A stretch of DNA of 64,000 nt from Dugong dugon (lineage: Eukaryota; Chordata; Mammalia; Sirenia; Dugongidae): positions 133,346,714 to 133,410,713 of the forward strand of contig CM057460.1 in assembly GCA_030035585.1 (NCBI GenBank), read 5' to 3'. The notes beneath the pieces are model-generated. The model was given only the letters and a program-made list of their open reading frames with translations. It searched no databases and was not told the origin of the DNA. Positions within the stretch are counted from its first letter, which is position 1; the number at the start of each line of letters is the position of its first letter. Positions 36,116 through 47,586 of the stretch are shown here, piece after piece. The position numbers and the translations under genes were made by a program.

Positions 36116-36735
36116 TGAGTTCACAAAATGATTGTATCAGAAGTCAAAAATAGAGTGGTAATTAGATGGGTATTCTATGGCAAACCAAAGAAATACAATG
36201 TTTGATGTAAAGACAGTGAAGTGAATCATTAAAAAAAGATAATTGTAGATATGTTTTGCATGCTAAATAGAATAATATCAAGAAAATACAATAGATTGTA
36301 AGAAGTCTGTTTTTGTTCAAACTCGTATCCATTTCTTAATATTGTTTGTTCCATGTAGAGATATTTTTCTCCTTTTTTTCTCACCCAACTGATGGGTGTG
36401 TGTGTGCCTGCAAAAATCGTACTAAAATGTGAGATTTTCTTTCCTCAACTAGCTCAGCACACTGCTCCACTGAGAAGCCCTAAAGGTTTTCACAGGGCAA
36501 ATATTGCCAATCTATAACAGAATGTCATAATTATAAAAAAAACAAACAAACAAACTACAAAGTGTATGTCAGAAGTAAATGGCCTGCTATAGAAGATAGG
36601 AGCAGGACATAAAGGAAGAGATTATACAGAAAGACTATCAAATGGTAGTGCTTTATTGAAATGGTAAACTCTCTCCTATCTGTATATATTTAGTGACATA
36701 TCTCAAATGCTGGAAGATATAATGTGCATCTTTTT
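36116..36735. other. no gene or recognised repeat
   Basis: Unique-looking AT-rich DNA between a SINE and an RTE LINE. Confidence 0.4.
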
Positions 36736-36737
36736 TA

Positions 36738-39645
36738 GTGTGGGATTTTACACATCCTTAATAGGAAGAAATGATGCCAGAGATTGCATGATAGAATTTT
36801 GCAAGACCAACAACTTCTTCATTGCAAGTACCTTTTTTCAAGAACATAAACTGAGACTATACACGTGGATCTTGCTGGGTGGACTATAATGGAATACACA
36901 GGAATCAAATCAACAACATCTGTGGAAAGAGTCGACGCAAAAGGTCAATACCATCAGTCAGAAAAAGACCAGGGGCCAACTATGGAACAGACCATAAATT
37001 GCTCTTATGCAACTTTAAGTTGAAGTTGAAGAAAATTAGAACAAGTCCATGAGAGCGAAAGTCTGACCTTGAGTATATCCCACCTAAATCTAGAGACCAT
37101 CTCAACAATGCATTTGACGCATTGAACACTAACGACCAAAGACAAGACAAGTTATAGAATGACATCAAAGACGTCATACATGAAGAAAGCTATAGGTCAT
37201 TAAATAGACAGGAAAGACAGAAAAGACCAAAATGGATGTCAGAAGAGACTCTGGAACTTGCTCTTGAATGTCAAGTAGCTAAAGTGAAAGGAAGAAGCGA
37301 TGAAGTAAAAGAGCTGAACGGAAGATTTCAAAAGGCAGCTTAACAAGACAAAGTAAAGTATTATAATGATATGTACAAAGATCTGGAGTTAGAAAACCAA
37401 AAGGGAAGAACAAGCTCAGTATTTCTCAAGCTTAAAGAACTGAAGAAAAAAATTCAAGTCTTGAGTTGCAACCCTGAAGGATTCTATCTGCAAAAAACTG
37501 AACAACGAAGGAAGCATAAAAGAAGATGGAAGGAATACAGAGAGTCTGTACCAAAAAGAAGTGGTCAACGTTTAATGATTTCAGGAGATAGTATATGATC
37601 AAGAATTGATGGTACTGAAAGAAGAAGTCCAAGGTGCACTGAAGACGTTGTGAAAAACAAGGCTCCAGGAAGCGATGGAATACCAACTGAGATGTTTCAA
37701 TAAGTGGAGGCAGCACAGGAAGTGCTCACTCATCTAAGCCAAGAAATTTGGAAAACAACTACCTGGCCAACCACCTGGAAGAGATCCATATTTATGCCTG
37801 TGCCAAAGAAAGACGATCCAACAGAATGCTAAAATTATCAAACAATATCATTAATATCACGTGAAAGTAAAATTTTGCTGAAGATAATTCAAAAGCGGTT
37901 GCAGCAGTACAACAGGGAACTGCCAGAAATTCAAGCCCGATTCAGAAGAGGCATGGAATCAGGGCTATCATACCTGATATCAGATGGATTCTGGCTGAAA
38001 GCAGAAAATGCCAGAAAGATGTTTACCTGTGTTTCATTGACTATGCAAAGACATTCAACTGTGTAGATCATAACAAATTATGAGTAACATTGCATAGAAT
38101 GAGAATTCCAGAACACTTAGTTGTGCTTATGAGGAACCTGGACATAGACCAAGAGGCAGTTGTTCAGACAGAACAAGGGGATACTCTGTGGTTTAAAGTC
38201 AGGAAAGGTGTGTGTCGAGGTTGTATCTTTTCCCCCTACTTATTCAATCTGTATGCTGAGCAAATAATCTGAGAAATTGGACTATATGAAGAAGAATGGG
38301 GCATCAGAATTGAAGGAAGACTCATTAACAACACGCAATAAGCAGATGACACAACCTTGCTTGCTGAAAGTGAAGAGGACTTGAAGTACTTCCTGATGAA
38401 GATCAAAGACTACAGCCTTCCATATGGATTACACCTCAACATGAAGAAAACAAAAATCCTCACAACTGGACTAATAAGCAACATCATGATAAATGGAGAA
38501 AAGACTGAATTTGTCAAGGATTTCATTTTACTTGGATCCACAATCAATGCCCATGGAAGCCGCAGTCAGGAAATCAAACGATGTATTGTATTGGGAAAAT
38601 GCTGCAAAAGACCTCTTTAAAGTGTTAACAAGCAAAGACGTCAGTTTAAGGACTAAGGTGTGTCTGACCCAAGTCATGGTGTTTTCAATCATCTCATATG
38701 ACGTGAAATCTGGACAATGAATAAGGAAGACCAAAGTAGAATTGATGCCTTTGAATTATGGTGCTGGTGAAGAATATCGAATATAACATGGACTGCCAAA
38801 AGAACAAACAAATCTCTCTTGTTAGAAGTACAGCCAGAATGCTCCTTAGAGGCAAAGATGGCGAGACTTCATCTCACATATTTTGGACGTTATCAGGCAG
38901 GGCCAGACTCCAGAGAAGGACATTGTCATGGATTGAACTATACCCCCAAAATGCGTGTCAACCTGGCTATGCCATGATTCCCAGTATTGTGTGATTGTCC
39001 GCCATTTTGTCATCTGATGTGATTTTCCTATGTGTTGTAAATCCTGCCTCTATTATGTTACTCAGGTGGGATTAGAGGCAGTTATGTTAAGGAGGCAGGA
39101 CTCCATCTGCAAGATTAGATTTTTTTCTAAAGCCAATCTCTTTTGAGAAATAAAGGAGAGAAGCCAGCAGAGAGACAGGGGGACCTCATACCACCAAGAA
39201 AGCAATGCTGGGAACAGAGTGCATCCTTTGGACCCAAGGTTCTGTGGAAAGAAGCTCCTAGACCGGGGAAGATTGATGACAACAACTTCCTCCAAAGCTA
39301 ACAGAGAAAGACTTCCCCTGGAGCTGGTGCCCTGAATTTGGATTTCTAGCCTACCACACTGTGAGAGAATAAACATCTGTTTGTTAAAGCCATCCACTTG
39401 TGCTATTTCTGTTATAGTAGCACTAGATAACTAACGCAGACATCATGCTTGGTAAAGTAGAAGGTCAGTGAAAGAGAGGAATTTCCTCAACGAGATGAAT
39501 TGTCACAGCGGCTTCAACAATAGCCTCAAGGGTAACAACAATTATCAGGGATGGCGCAGGACTGGGCAGTGTTTCGTTCTATTGTACATAGGGTCACTGT
39601 GAGTTGGAACTGACTCGATGGCACCTAATAACAACAACAATATGA
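36738..39645 (+). mobile_element. RTE/BovB-type LINE, 5' truncated, with nested solo LTR
   Basis: Starts in the endonuclease (GRNDARDCMIEFCKTNNFF, 36764 on). It continues through the linker, RT (KMFTCVSLTMQ, GCIFSPYLFNLYAEQII at 38219-38272, ILLGSTINAHG) and C-terminal segments (MVLVKNIEYNMDCQKNKQ), ending in 'gagttggaactgactcgatgg' and an AAC-rich tail at 39601-39642. The tyrosine codon of YADD is a stop (near 38339-38350), and the frame changes several times. The C-terminal part is split by the LTR at 38924-39438. Confidence 0.95.
38924..39438 (+). mobile_element. solo LTR, MaLR-like family (copy 4), inside RTE
   Basis: 515 bases from TGTCATGGATTGAACTATA to GATAACTAACGCA. Perfect 5-base duplication 'gacat' at 38919-38923 and 39439-39443. 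RTE sequence is continuous on either side ('gagaagga' then 'catcatgcttggtaaagtag'). A fossil solo LTR, younger than its host. Confidence 0.95.
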
Positions 39646-39679
39646 AGCAAAGACCTTGTTATATTTGTTACTCATAGAA

Positions 39680-39802
39680 TTTGGATAATATATAATCCCT
39701 TTGAGGGCAGGGAATTTGTCTCATTTATTCTCTATTATATCTCCGGAACCTTGGAAGGTGCCTGGTGCTTGGTCAATTAATATTAGTTGAATGAATGCTT
39801 GT
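39680..39802 (+). mobile_element. LINE L2 3' end
   Basis: 'ccctttgagggcagggaatttgtctcattt', 'ggtgcctggtgcttggtc', 'ttagttgaatgaatg' match the L2 terminus. Confidence 0.8.
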
Positions 39803-41547
39803 ACAGATACTTGTTGAATTTAACAAAGCTGGAGGATAGTATTTATTCCAGCCAGAAACATATTGTAATCTATTGTGTTCTCATAATATTGCACTTTATC
39901 TCTGAGTATCTATAGTCTGAATCATATGAAACAAAAATCATCAGATAGTATTAACTATGATCATAATTTTTTTAAAAAAGGGGAGAAATAAAGAAATGTA
40001 GACAGTCAATCTGGAAATAATTTATATAAATATTCCTTAGAAATAGTCCATGCTGCACCATTTTGAGACTTAGTGTGGAATGTCTCGATGAATTTAGAGA
40101 GACTTTAGATTTAGAATTGTGACGTTGGAGAATGGCTACAAAATTCAGGGACCACGTCTTGGTAAGAACACCCTCCCTCGTTGTTCCCATGTACACACAT
40201 GTCTTTCTCTAAGTTGCTTCCAAATCATTTTGCCTTATTACATCTACTGAAGTTACACCAATAATGATTCATTGGTGCTATCAAGCATTCTTTAAAAATG
40301 CAAACATTTTAAGAAGATCAATCATTCAAGAATCAGGAAAGAGAAGAGCACTTCATCAAAGTGAACAGTAAATGAAAAATTAGCTTTTAAATAACTCAGT
40401 TAGAGGCTGTATGGAGAATGAATAAAAGCTCAGACTCCAGAGCCGTCTTCAAATTCTAGCTTCACCCCCATTAGTTATGTGACTTTGCGCAAGTTATTTA
40501 CACTGCATTCTTTGATACCTGGCCTGTAGGAGTGTTAGTTAGCAACAAAGTGTTAGTAGCTATTTCTATTGGTATTTAAGAAATGGAAGAATTTTAATAA
40601 TACTTCCTTTAAAGGATGAATGAAGAAAAGTAAAATCTCTTCAAATGTGTTTCAAGTTGATTTCTGATTCAGAATGATTTGCTTCTTTGCATTTATGCAT
40701 TTCAAGCGGGTTCTATTTTCCCTGTCATAAATTTCCTAAACTTACCTACTCAGAAGAAATCTTACTAAACTAAAGTGACCATATTCCTTCTGGTGTTGAT
40801 ATTAAATGCTTTCATTCTTTACCAAACAATTGAAAATAAACATGTATTAATGTTTTTGTCCCAAATGTAATTGTGTAATCCCAAAACAAATCATATTTGT
40901 CTCCAAATGATGCTTCCAACAAACTATGGTTAAGGAAAAACAAAAACAAAAACTATCTTCCTTGTACTGTCCTTGCCAGGAAGTGAAATAATAAATTCTT
41001 TTTCAGGCAAATATTATTAGTACAAATAATTGCAATTACAAATTATGTGCAAACCTGTTGCAGGAAATAAGGAAAAGACAGATTGTAATTAGAACTTTGA
41101 TTAAAAGTCTGATAAACCATGCAAACAAATGGCCCAGCAGTCTACAATGTTTAGGTAATAACTGAATATGGTTTTGTTAAACATTTTATGATTGTTTAAT
41201 TCTAATTTATTTGGCAAATAACACTTTATATTGAAAAAGCATAAATTTGTGTTTTACTTTGACTTAGCAATAAGAGAATGTTTGTTTGTTTTTCCCTAGA
41301 ATAATAACTAAGTTAAAAATGGTATTATTAAATAACAATTGATTTTATTGATGTTTATTTATTTATTTATCACTTATGTTGCTATTCTTGTAAGTTTTCA
41401 TTTTGATTGTGGCTATGCTTTTTGTTTTCTTAAATAAAAAAGAATGGTACTGAGTCTTCACAAGGTTCATGGAAGAAAACTTTTTTTTTTTTCTGTACCT
41501 GAAAGGTTTAAAATTTATATATCAGCAATACTTCTATTTTCTGGTTG
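39803..41547. other. mostly unique DNA, with a MIR remnant and a candidate conserved noncoding stretch
   Basis: A MIR core is visible at 40420-40560. The 40790-41290 stretch is free of recognised repeats and rich in ATTA, ATGCAAA and CTTTGAT words. No coding frame is recognised. Confidence 0.4.
40420..40560 (+). mobile_element. MIR SINE core
   Basis: 'ctcagactccagagccgtc...aattctagcttcaccccc' and 'gttatgtgactttgcgcaagttattta' follow the MIR core. Confidence 0.7.
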
Positions 41548-41753
41548 AAAAACAACCCATTGCCATTGAGTCAAGTCCAACTCATAGCAACCCTAAATGA
41601 CAGAGTAGAAGTGCCCTATATAGTTTTCAAGACTGTAAATCTTTATGGAATCAGCCTGACACACCTCTCCCCTACAGAACAATTGGTAAATTTGAACCAC
41701 ATACATTTAGGTTAGCAGCCAAGTGCTTTAACCACAGCACCACCAGGGCTCCT
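41548..41753 (-). mobile_element. AfroSINE, long type
   Basis: On the reverse strand the head is 'aggagccctggtggtgctgtgg', the central block is 'ctgattccataaagatttacag', and the tail is 'ggcaatgggttgttt'. Probable duplication of 'attttct' on both sides (41537 and 41755). Confidence 0.9.
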
Positions 41754-41829
41754 CATTTTCTTATTTAGAGGACCTGGTTGAGGCATACTGACAATGACAA
41801 GTATGTTAATAAGATAATAATACATAGTA

Positions 41830-42350
41830 GTAACCAATGTTTTTATAGTGCATTATGGTTTTGAAAATTATTTTAATACCCACTACCGCATATATACAAC
41901 CCCATATGGCTGAGATGGGTATTATACCCACTTCTCACTTATCAACATGGTTAGGTTCCAAAGACCAGGTTGTCATGTGAAAATTGACGTTATGTGAAAA
42001 TGGAGGATGACCACATCAGATCACTACATAGAAGATGACTATATCATTACATAACTGCCACATTACACATAACCTTAACCATCACAGCCAGCATTACTCT
42101 CGCCTTACACCTTGGTGTTCACTACCACCAGACATATGTCATTAACGTGCAAAATAGTTGGATAGTAGATTTTTTACTATTATAGTAAATGTGAAATGTT
42201 GGATAATGAACTGGTCGATAAGTAAGGAGTAGGTTTATCAAGATCCTAATTTAACTGATGAAGAAACTGAGATTCAAAGTGTAAGTGAAATGATTGCCCT
42301 AAAGTCACAACAGTAACTGACTGCAGTAAAGACCTGGAACCTACATCTTA
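41830..42350 (-). mobile_element. MIR SINE split by a TIR element
   Basis: Right part 'ttaactgatgaagaaactgagattcaaag...aagtgaaatgattgccctaaagtcac' is reverse-orientation MIR. Left part (41830-41926, 'attttaatacccac...caaccccatatggctgagatggg') fits the adjoining MIR section. Confidence 0.65.
41927..42233. mobile_element. small TIR DNA transposon (Tc1/mariner-pogo-like MITE)
   Basis: The ends are inverted copies: 'cccacttctcacttatc' at the left and, reversed, 'cctactccttacttatc' at the right (13 of 17 identical). T/A-rich flanks 'tata' and 'ttta' fit a TA target. 307 bases, no transposase frame. It lies inside a MIR. Confidence 0.65.
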
Positions 42351-43039
42351 AGTATTTTGTCTTCTCTGAAGAAAAAAAGTATAATAATGATGAATAAAAT
42401 TAAAGTAAGATGCCTAACACAGTATTTCTCTTTCTGATAATATCCTACAAATTATGAAAATCCTCATGCTCTCAAACACCTAAATATGCTAGAGAAAATA
42501 TTATAGATGTCCATTTTAAAGCATAGATGAACAAAAACAGGATATCTCAAGAGACCAGAAACAAAGAAGGAACAGAAATCATTGAAGACTATAGCATCTG
42601 AGGGCATTTGCTGATTATGGTCAACAAAGACCTGTATAATAAAAATAGAGCAGAGAATTTGAACTAGGAAAACCTTAAAGCTGAGACCTCTGAAGCGGTT
42701 CACACTCAGTAAACTAGAAAAAGAACCAATTCTGCCAAAAGAGATAGATTGTCTCTGCCTTAGTTATTAGTTATACCTTAGTTACTAGTAAAGTGAAATA
42801 AGACATTCTACCCTGATAATTTGTTTTCAAAAGCCAGACCTCATGCAAGAAGTGTATTTACATACTTACTAGCTGCATTGTTTAAAAACTGTAAATCAAT
42901 AAATTAATTAGCTTAAATCATCTGTCCACAATTGGGTAGCCCCCAGCACCTCGTAAAAGCCAACGGTCTCATTCATTCTCCTCTTAGAATTACCACATGG
43001 AATGTCCCATTAAAACTTTGAAACCACCAAATAAAAAAG
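42351..43039. other. no gene or recognised repeat
   Basis: Unique-looking AT-rich DNA. Confidence 0.4.
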
Positions 43040-43441
43040 AAAGCAAGGCACCATTAAATAGTATGAATAAAATAACAAACAGCAGCAATATACATATAAA
43101 CTCTTCATATGTTGTGATTTTCAGATAAAAACTATAAAATTCAGTTTTTTAAATATTTTAAAAGATACAAGAGACAAAATCAACAACAGGAACAACTAAT
43201 GGAGGCCACCAAAAATGATTAGGTAGAAAATTTGAAAAATAGAACTACAGAAACAAATGGTAAAATAATTAAACTTCAAAAAGACACATAAAATGAATGA
43301 ATTAAATAAGAGAATAAGTGAACTAGGAAATAGTGTATAGGAAATACCAGAAAGCCAGAGGCAAGGAAGGCAGAAAAAGAGAGAGAATATGAAATAAATA
43401 AATAAAAGACACAGAAGACACTTTGAAGTCTAACATATGGT
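43040..43441 (+). mobile_element. HAL1/L1M-like LINE fragment, left half
   Basis: ORF1-like region of an old L1/HAL1: 'agatacaagagacaaaatc', 'agagaataagtgaactaggaaa', and 'gaagtctaacatatgg', just where the inserted element begins. Continues at 44940. Confidence 0.6.
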
Positions 43442-44891
43442 AAAAATGGTGTGGCAGAGGCGTCTGATCTCCTCTAACTTCACAAGAGGGAAGAAAAATC
43501 AAGATCATCAGCCCAAGACTGATTCCTATGGAGGTCAGACACACCTCCTCTCTTCAACCTTTTTACCAATTCTGACACCAATCATCCCTCCCACAGCACT
43601 TTCTATTTCTCTGCTGGGTTCAACAGTTTGTTGCAATAGCCACACAGAACTCACAGACCATACTCACAGTTACCGGGTTTACTAGGGAAGTAACAGGTTA
43701 CAATTCAGGATACAGTTCTTTAATCAGGACAACCTCTTCTCAGCCATGCCTGCAGGCAGGCCTCTATCTGGCCCTTGGCCCCTCAGCCTGGCCTCAGCCC
43801 TTGTCTTTGTTATCTAGTGCTGCTATAACAGAAATACCACAAGTGGGTGGCTTTAACAAAGAGAAGTTTATTCTCTCACAGTCTAGGAGGCTAGAAGTTC
43901 AAATTCAGGGTGCCAGCTCCAGGGGAAGGCTTTCTCTCACTGTCAGTTCTAGGGGAAGGTCCTTGTCATCAATCTTCCCCAGTTGAGGAGCTTCTCAACG
44001 CAGGGTCCCTGGGTCCAAAGGACACACTATTCTCCTGGCTCTTGTATCTTGATGGTATGGGGTCCCCCTGTCTTCTCTGCTCGCTTCTCTCTCTTATATC
44101 TCAAAAGAGATTGACTTAAGACACAACCTAATCTTGTGGATTGAGTCCTGTCTTGTTAACATAACTGCCACTAATCCCACCTCATTAACATCATAGAGGT
44201 AGGATTTACAACACATAGAAAAATCACATCAGATGACAAAATAGTGGACAATCACACTACTGGAAACCATGGCCCAGCCACGCTGACAGATATTTTTGGA
44301 GGCACAGTTCAATCTATGACAGCCCTGCTAGAGCAAGTGTTACAAACCTCTTTAGTTCTGCCAATAAATGCCTGGATGCACCCCATTCTGCCAGAAAGAC
44401 TCCTGCCCAAAGGTGCTCAGCTTTCTTGCTCAGTGGTCAGGGAAGCCCATGACACCACACCATCTCCTGCAGGTCTGGTTCTGTTCCCTCTGCTGCTGCC
44501 ATTTCTCTGCACTGCTTCTTGCCGTCTCTTGCCATCTCTGGTGTTATAGGTCTTTCTCTCTCTTTCTGTCTCTTGGGTAAAGGATTCCAGGTCCAAAGGA
44601 TGTGCTCCAGTCCTATCTTTTTCTTGGTGGTTGTTGGGTCCCCCTCTGCTCTGGGATTGTCTCTCTTTTAAGCCTAGCAGGATGGAAATCAATCCCCTCA
44701 TTAGGGTTTCATACACCTTATTTTCATGGTCCCATCCCCACATGGTTGCCATGCACCTTATTTGTATTATTAGCAAGTTGTCCAATCCTCTTGGTGTGCC
44801 ACAAGAACCTTATTTGCATAGTCCCACCCAATCATTTGGTAGGAGTTACAAGATCATGGTGAGAAAGGCCATATAAAAGCAATCCATCACA

Positions 44892-44892
<1 letters not shown>
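43442..44892 (-). mobile_element. unclassified LTR-like element (copy B) with nested solo LTR
   Basis: On the reverse strand it starts TGTGATGGATTGC and matches copy A at 25434 ('atggcctttctcaccatg', 'ctgcaggagatgg', 'cctttgggcagg'). Its far end has 'taactgtgagtatggtctg' and 'gtgggagggatgattgg'. It splits an older HAL1/L1M-like fragment and is itself split by the LTR at 43802-44321. Without the nested LTR it is about 930 bases. A fossil. Family uncertain. Confidence 0.6.
43802..44321 (-). mobile_element. solo LTR, MaLR-like family (copy 5), perfect 5-bp duplication
   Basis: 520 bases. Flanked by 'gccct' at 43797-43801 and 44322-44326. The reverse strand starts TGTCATAGATTGAACTGTG and ends AACAAAGACA. 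No internal region. A fossil. Confidence 0.95.

Positions 44893-44938
<46 letters not shown>
44893..44938. repeat. (AT)n microsatellite at an insertion junction
   Basis: About 22 AT units directly at the junction between the LTR-like element and the resuming LINE. Confidence 0.97.
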
Positions 44939-44939
<1 letters not shown>

Positions 44940-45200
44940 TTAATTGTAGTTTCAGAAAAAGATATGAGAATGAGAGATAGATAATTCAAAAAGATAATGG
45001 TTACAATTTTCCAGAATTAATGAAAAATATAAATCCCCAGAATCAGAAAGTACAATGAATCCCATTCAGAGTAAGTAAAATGAAATCCACAGTATCTTCA
45101 AAAGATTGAGGGGAAAAAAGTGACCTTGTAATTGCATACATAGTGAAAACAAATTTTCAAGGAAAAACACATATGGCAAGAAATTGACCAACAAAAGATC
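44940..45200 (+). mobile_element. HAL1/L1M-like LINE fragment, right half
   Basis: 'gttacaattttccagaattaatgaaaaatataaatcccc' and 'aagtaaaatgaaatccaca' match the old L1/HAL1 ORF1 segment that follows 43441. Confidence 0.65.
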
Positions 45201-45492
45201 TTTACCAATGGAATACTAAAGAATTCATTTGAAAGAGAAGGAAACTTATGTCAGAAAGAAGGTCTAAGATAGACAAAAACATGATAAGCATAGAAAATGA
45301 CAAATGTGATATTAATCTCAACAAATTTAATAGACTAGATAAAATAAAAATAAACCTACTACTTTCACCAGTACTAAAATACCAACTCAAAACTATTGAA
45401 AAAATATATTTTACAGATTTTAAAAATGCATCAGAGAGCTGTAAAGGATCTCAGAGGTAAAAAAATAAGTGAAAGGGAGATCCAGATTCAAG
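45201..45492. other. A-rich DNA, possibly more of the old LINE
   Basis: No clear landmarks. It could be a decayed continuation of the HAL1/L1M-like element. Confidence 0.35.
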
Positions 45493-45711
45493 CAAGAGTC
45501 TGCAAACAATGATCCATTAGGTCAAGTCAGGGCCATGGCTTGTTTTTGTATCACAAAGAGCTAAGGATGATTTTTTCATTTTTAAAGAACTATAAGAAGA
45601 TAAATAAAAAACAAACAAAAACAAAACACAATATGTGACAGAATCTATGTGGCCGGCAAAACATAAACTTTTTACTATCTGACCCTTTTCAGAAAAAGTT
45701 TTCCAACCTCT
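45493..45711. mobile_element. hAT-like non-autonomous DNA transposon
   Basis: Ends 'caagagtctgcaaac' and, reversed, 'gagtagaggttggaaaac' are near-inverted. The interior has 'atgtggccggcaaaacataaactttttactatctgacccttt', wording of a common mammalian hAT-Charlie-type repeat. Flanks 'gattcaag' and 'gaattcag' suggest a decayed 8-base duplication. Confidence 0.65.
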
Positions 45712-46004
45712 ACTCTAGAATTCAGAATATAAGTAGAGCTCTAAACTTGGCTTTGACCTTAAGGACAGTTGCAGGATGTAACACACATAATTTGGTTTTT
45801 CTTGGTTTCTCAGGGGCTAAAGGAGAAAAGTCCAGCGACATCTCAAATTGTAGAATATATTAAAAGAAACCCTCAACTCCCCACCCACATTCAAAAGGTT
45901 ATGGTGTCAGAGTAAGGAGTCCTAGAAACAGACCCAGAGTGCTGCAAAGAAAATTACTTGTCTTAAAAATTGGTGTTAAAAACGAATATACCCACTTAGG
46001 AGCT

Positions 46005-46514
46005 TGTCATGGTTTGAATTATGTCCCCCAAGAAATGTGTGTATCAATTTGGCTGAGCCATGATTCCCAGAATTGTGTGGTTGGCCTCCATTTTGTGATT
46101 GTAATTTTATGTTAAAGAGGATTAGGGTGGGATTGTAACACCACTTTACCCAGGTCACATCCCTGATCCAATCAATGTAAATGGAGTTTCCCTGGGTGTG
46201 GCCTGCACCACCTTTTATCTCTCAAGAGATAAAAGGAAAGGGAAGCAAGCAGAAAGTTGGGGACCTCATAACATCAAGAAAGCAGTGCCGGGAGCAGAGC
46301 GGGTCCTTTGGACCGGGGTCCCTGTGCAGAGAAGCTCCTAGTCCAGGGGAACACTGAAGAGAAGAAGGCCGACAGAGAGAAAAAGCCTTCCCCTGGAGCT
46401 GACGCCCTGAATTTTGACTTTTAGCCTACTTAAACTGTGAGGAAATAAACTTCTCTTCATTAAAACCATCCACTTGTGGTATTTCTGTTATAGCAGCACT
46501 AGATGACTAAGACA
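46005..46514 (+). mobile_element. solo LTR, MaLR-like family (copy 6), perfect 5-bp duplication
   Basis: 510 bases from TGTCATGGTTTGAATTATG to GATGACTAAGACA. Flanked by 'gagct' at 46000-46004 and 46515-46519. Its middle ('ggattgtaacaccactttacccaggtcacatccctg') differs from copies 1, 4 and 5 and resembles copy 2, so at least two subfamilies are present. A fossil. Confidence 0.95.
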
Positions 46515-46519
46515 GAGCT

Positions 46520-47033
46520 GTATCCTTAAGTTGGTTCTCACATAAATTTGCAGCCTGAATCCATATAATTTGATACATCTGAAAACCCTTAAGATGAGAA
46601 TTTAATGTAAAGTGACTCAGGTTTAAAAGAAGTACTTTCAAATGCCTTCCAAAAGTAAATATAAATCTTCTCTAAAGGAACCTATTGTCAATTCAAACAT
46701 CATAGAATTTTCACTTAAAAACTTCTGAGTAAAATGATCATAAATTTACAAAAATCACTAAGCAATCAGGCATACTGTATTTTTACACAAATAACTCGGC
46801 CTTCTACATTTGTTTGCCAACCACGACTCCCCACCGTGAGGTATTTTCATAAGTGTCTTTATGCCATTTTGTTTTTACATGCTGCTGTAAAAAAAAAGAA
46901 AATTAGCATAGCATGCTTATGAAAATACTTCGCAGGGGGAGGGCACAGTTGTCATATACAGAAGGTGTGTGTTATTTGCATGAAAATACAGTAATGAAAA
47001 AGACAGCAGCATTGGATTCACAAAGATTTAAAA
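46520..47033. other. no gene or recognised repeat
   Basis: Unique-looking AT-rich DNA. Confidence 0.4.
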
Positions 47034-47035
47034 TA

Positions 47036-47584
47036 CAGGCAGTCACCACATTTCGAACCTCTAAGTTACATACAACCCATAGTTACGAACCAATCCCTGT
47101 AAAACCTATTAAAAATTTTAAGTACATACAATGGTTAGGAATAACAAACGGCACTACTTTGTGATGTACATCAAACATTATTATTATTATTACTGTATTA
47201 TTAAGTTAAAGATGTTTTAGTGTATCTGCAAGTGTTTCTTTAATGTTTTTAATGCATAGAAAGGTACTAAACCAAAACCAAACCCATTGCTATCGAGTCG
47301 ATTCTGACTCATAGAGACCCTGTTGGACAGAGTAGAACAGCCCCATAGGGTTTCCAAGGAGCATCTGGTGGATTTGAACCACCAACCTTTTGGTTAGCAG
47401 CTGTAGCTCTTAACCACTAAGCTACCAGGATTTCCATACAAAGGTATACTGTATACTATATACTAAGATTAAACATTTGACTGACATTAGATACAAACTG
47501 TACCTAACTGTTCCAACTTACATACATATCCGACTTAAAGACAGGCCTAGGAACACAACTTATTTGTAATCCAGAGACTGCCTA
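47036..47584. mobile_element. pogo/Tigger-like TIR transposon remnant carrying an AfroSINE
   Basis: The left end CAGGCAGTCaCC and the right end, reversed, TAGGCAGTCtCT are inverted repeats with further similarity inward. Both are bordered by TA (47034-47035, 47585-47586), the target of mariner/pogo elements. Without the SINE it is about 380 bases and has no transposase frame. Confidence 0.8.
47269..47435 (-). mobile_element. AfroSINE, short type, inside the TIR element
   Basis: Short-type body. Imperfect duplication 'atagaaaggtact' (47256-47268) and 'atacaaaggtata' (47436-47448), 10 of 13 identical. The tail on the reverse strand is 'ggcaatgggtttggttttgg'. Confidence 0.93.
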
Positions 47585-47586
47585 TA

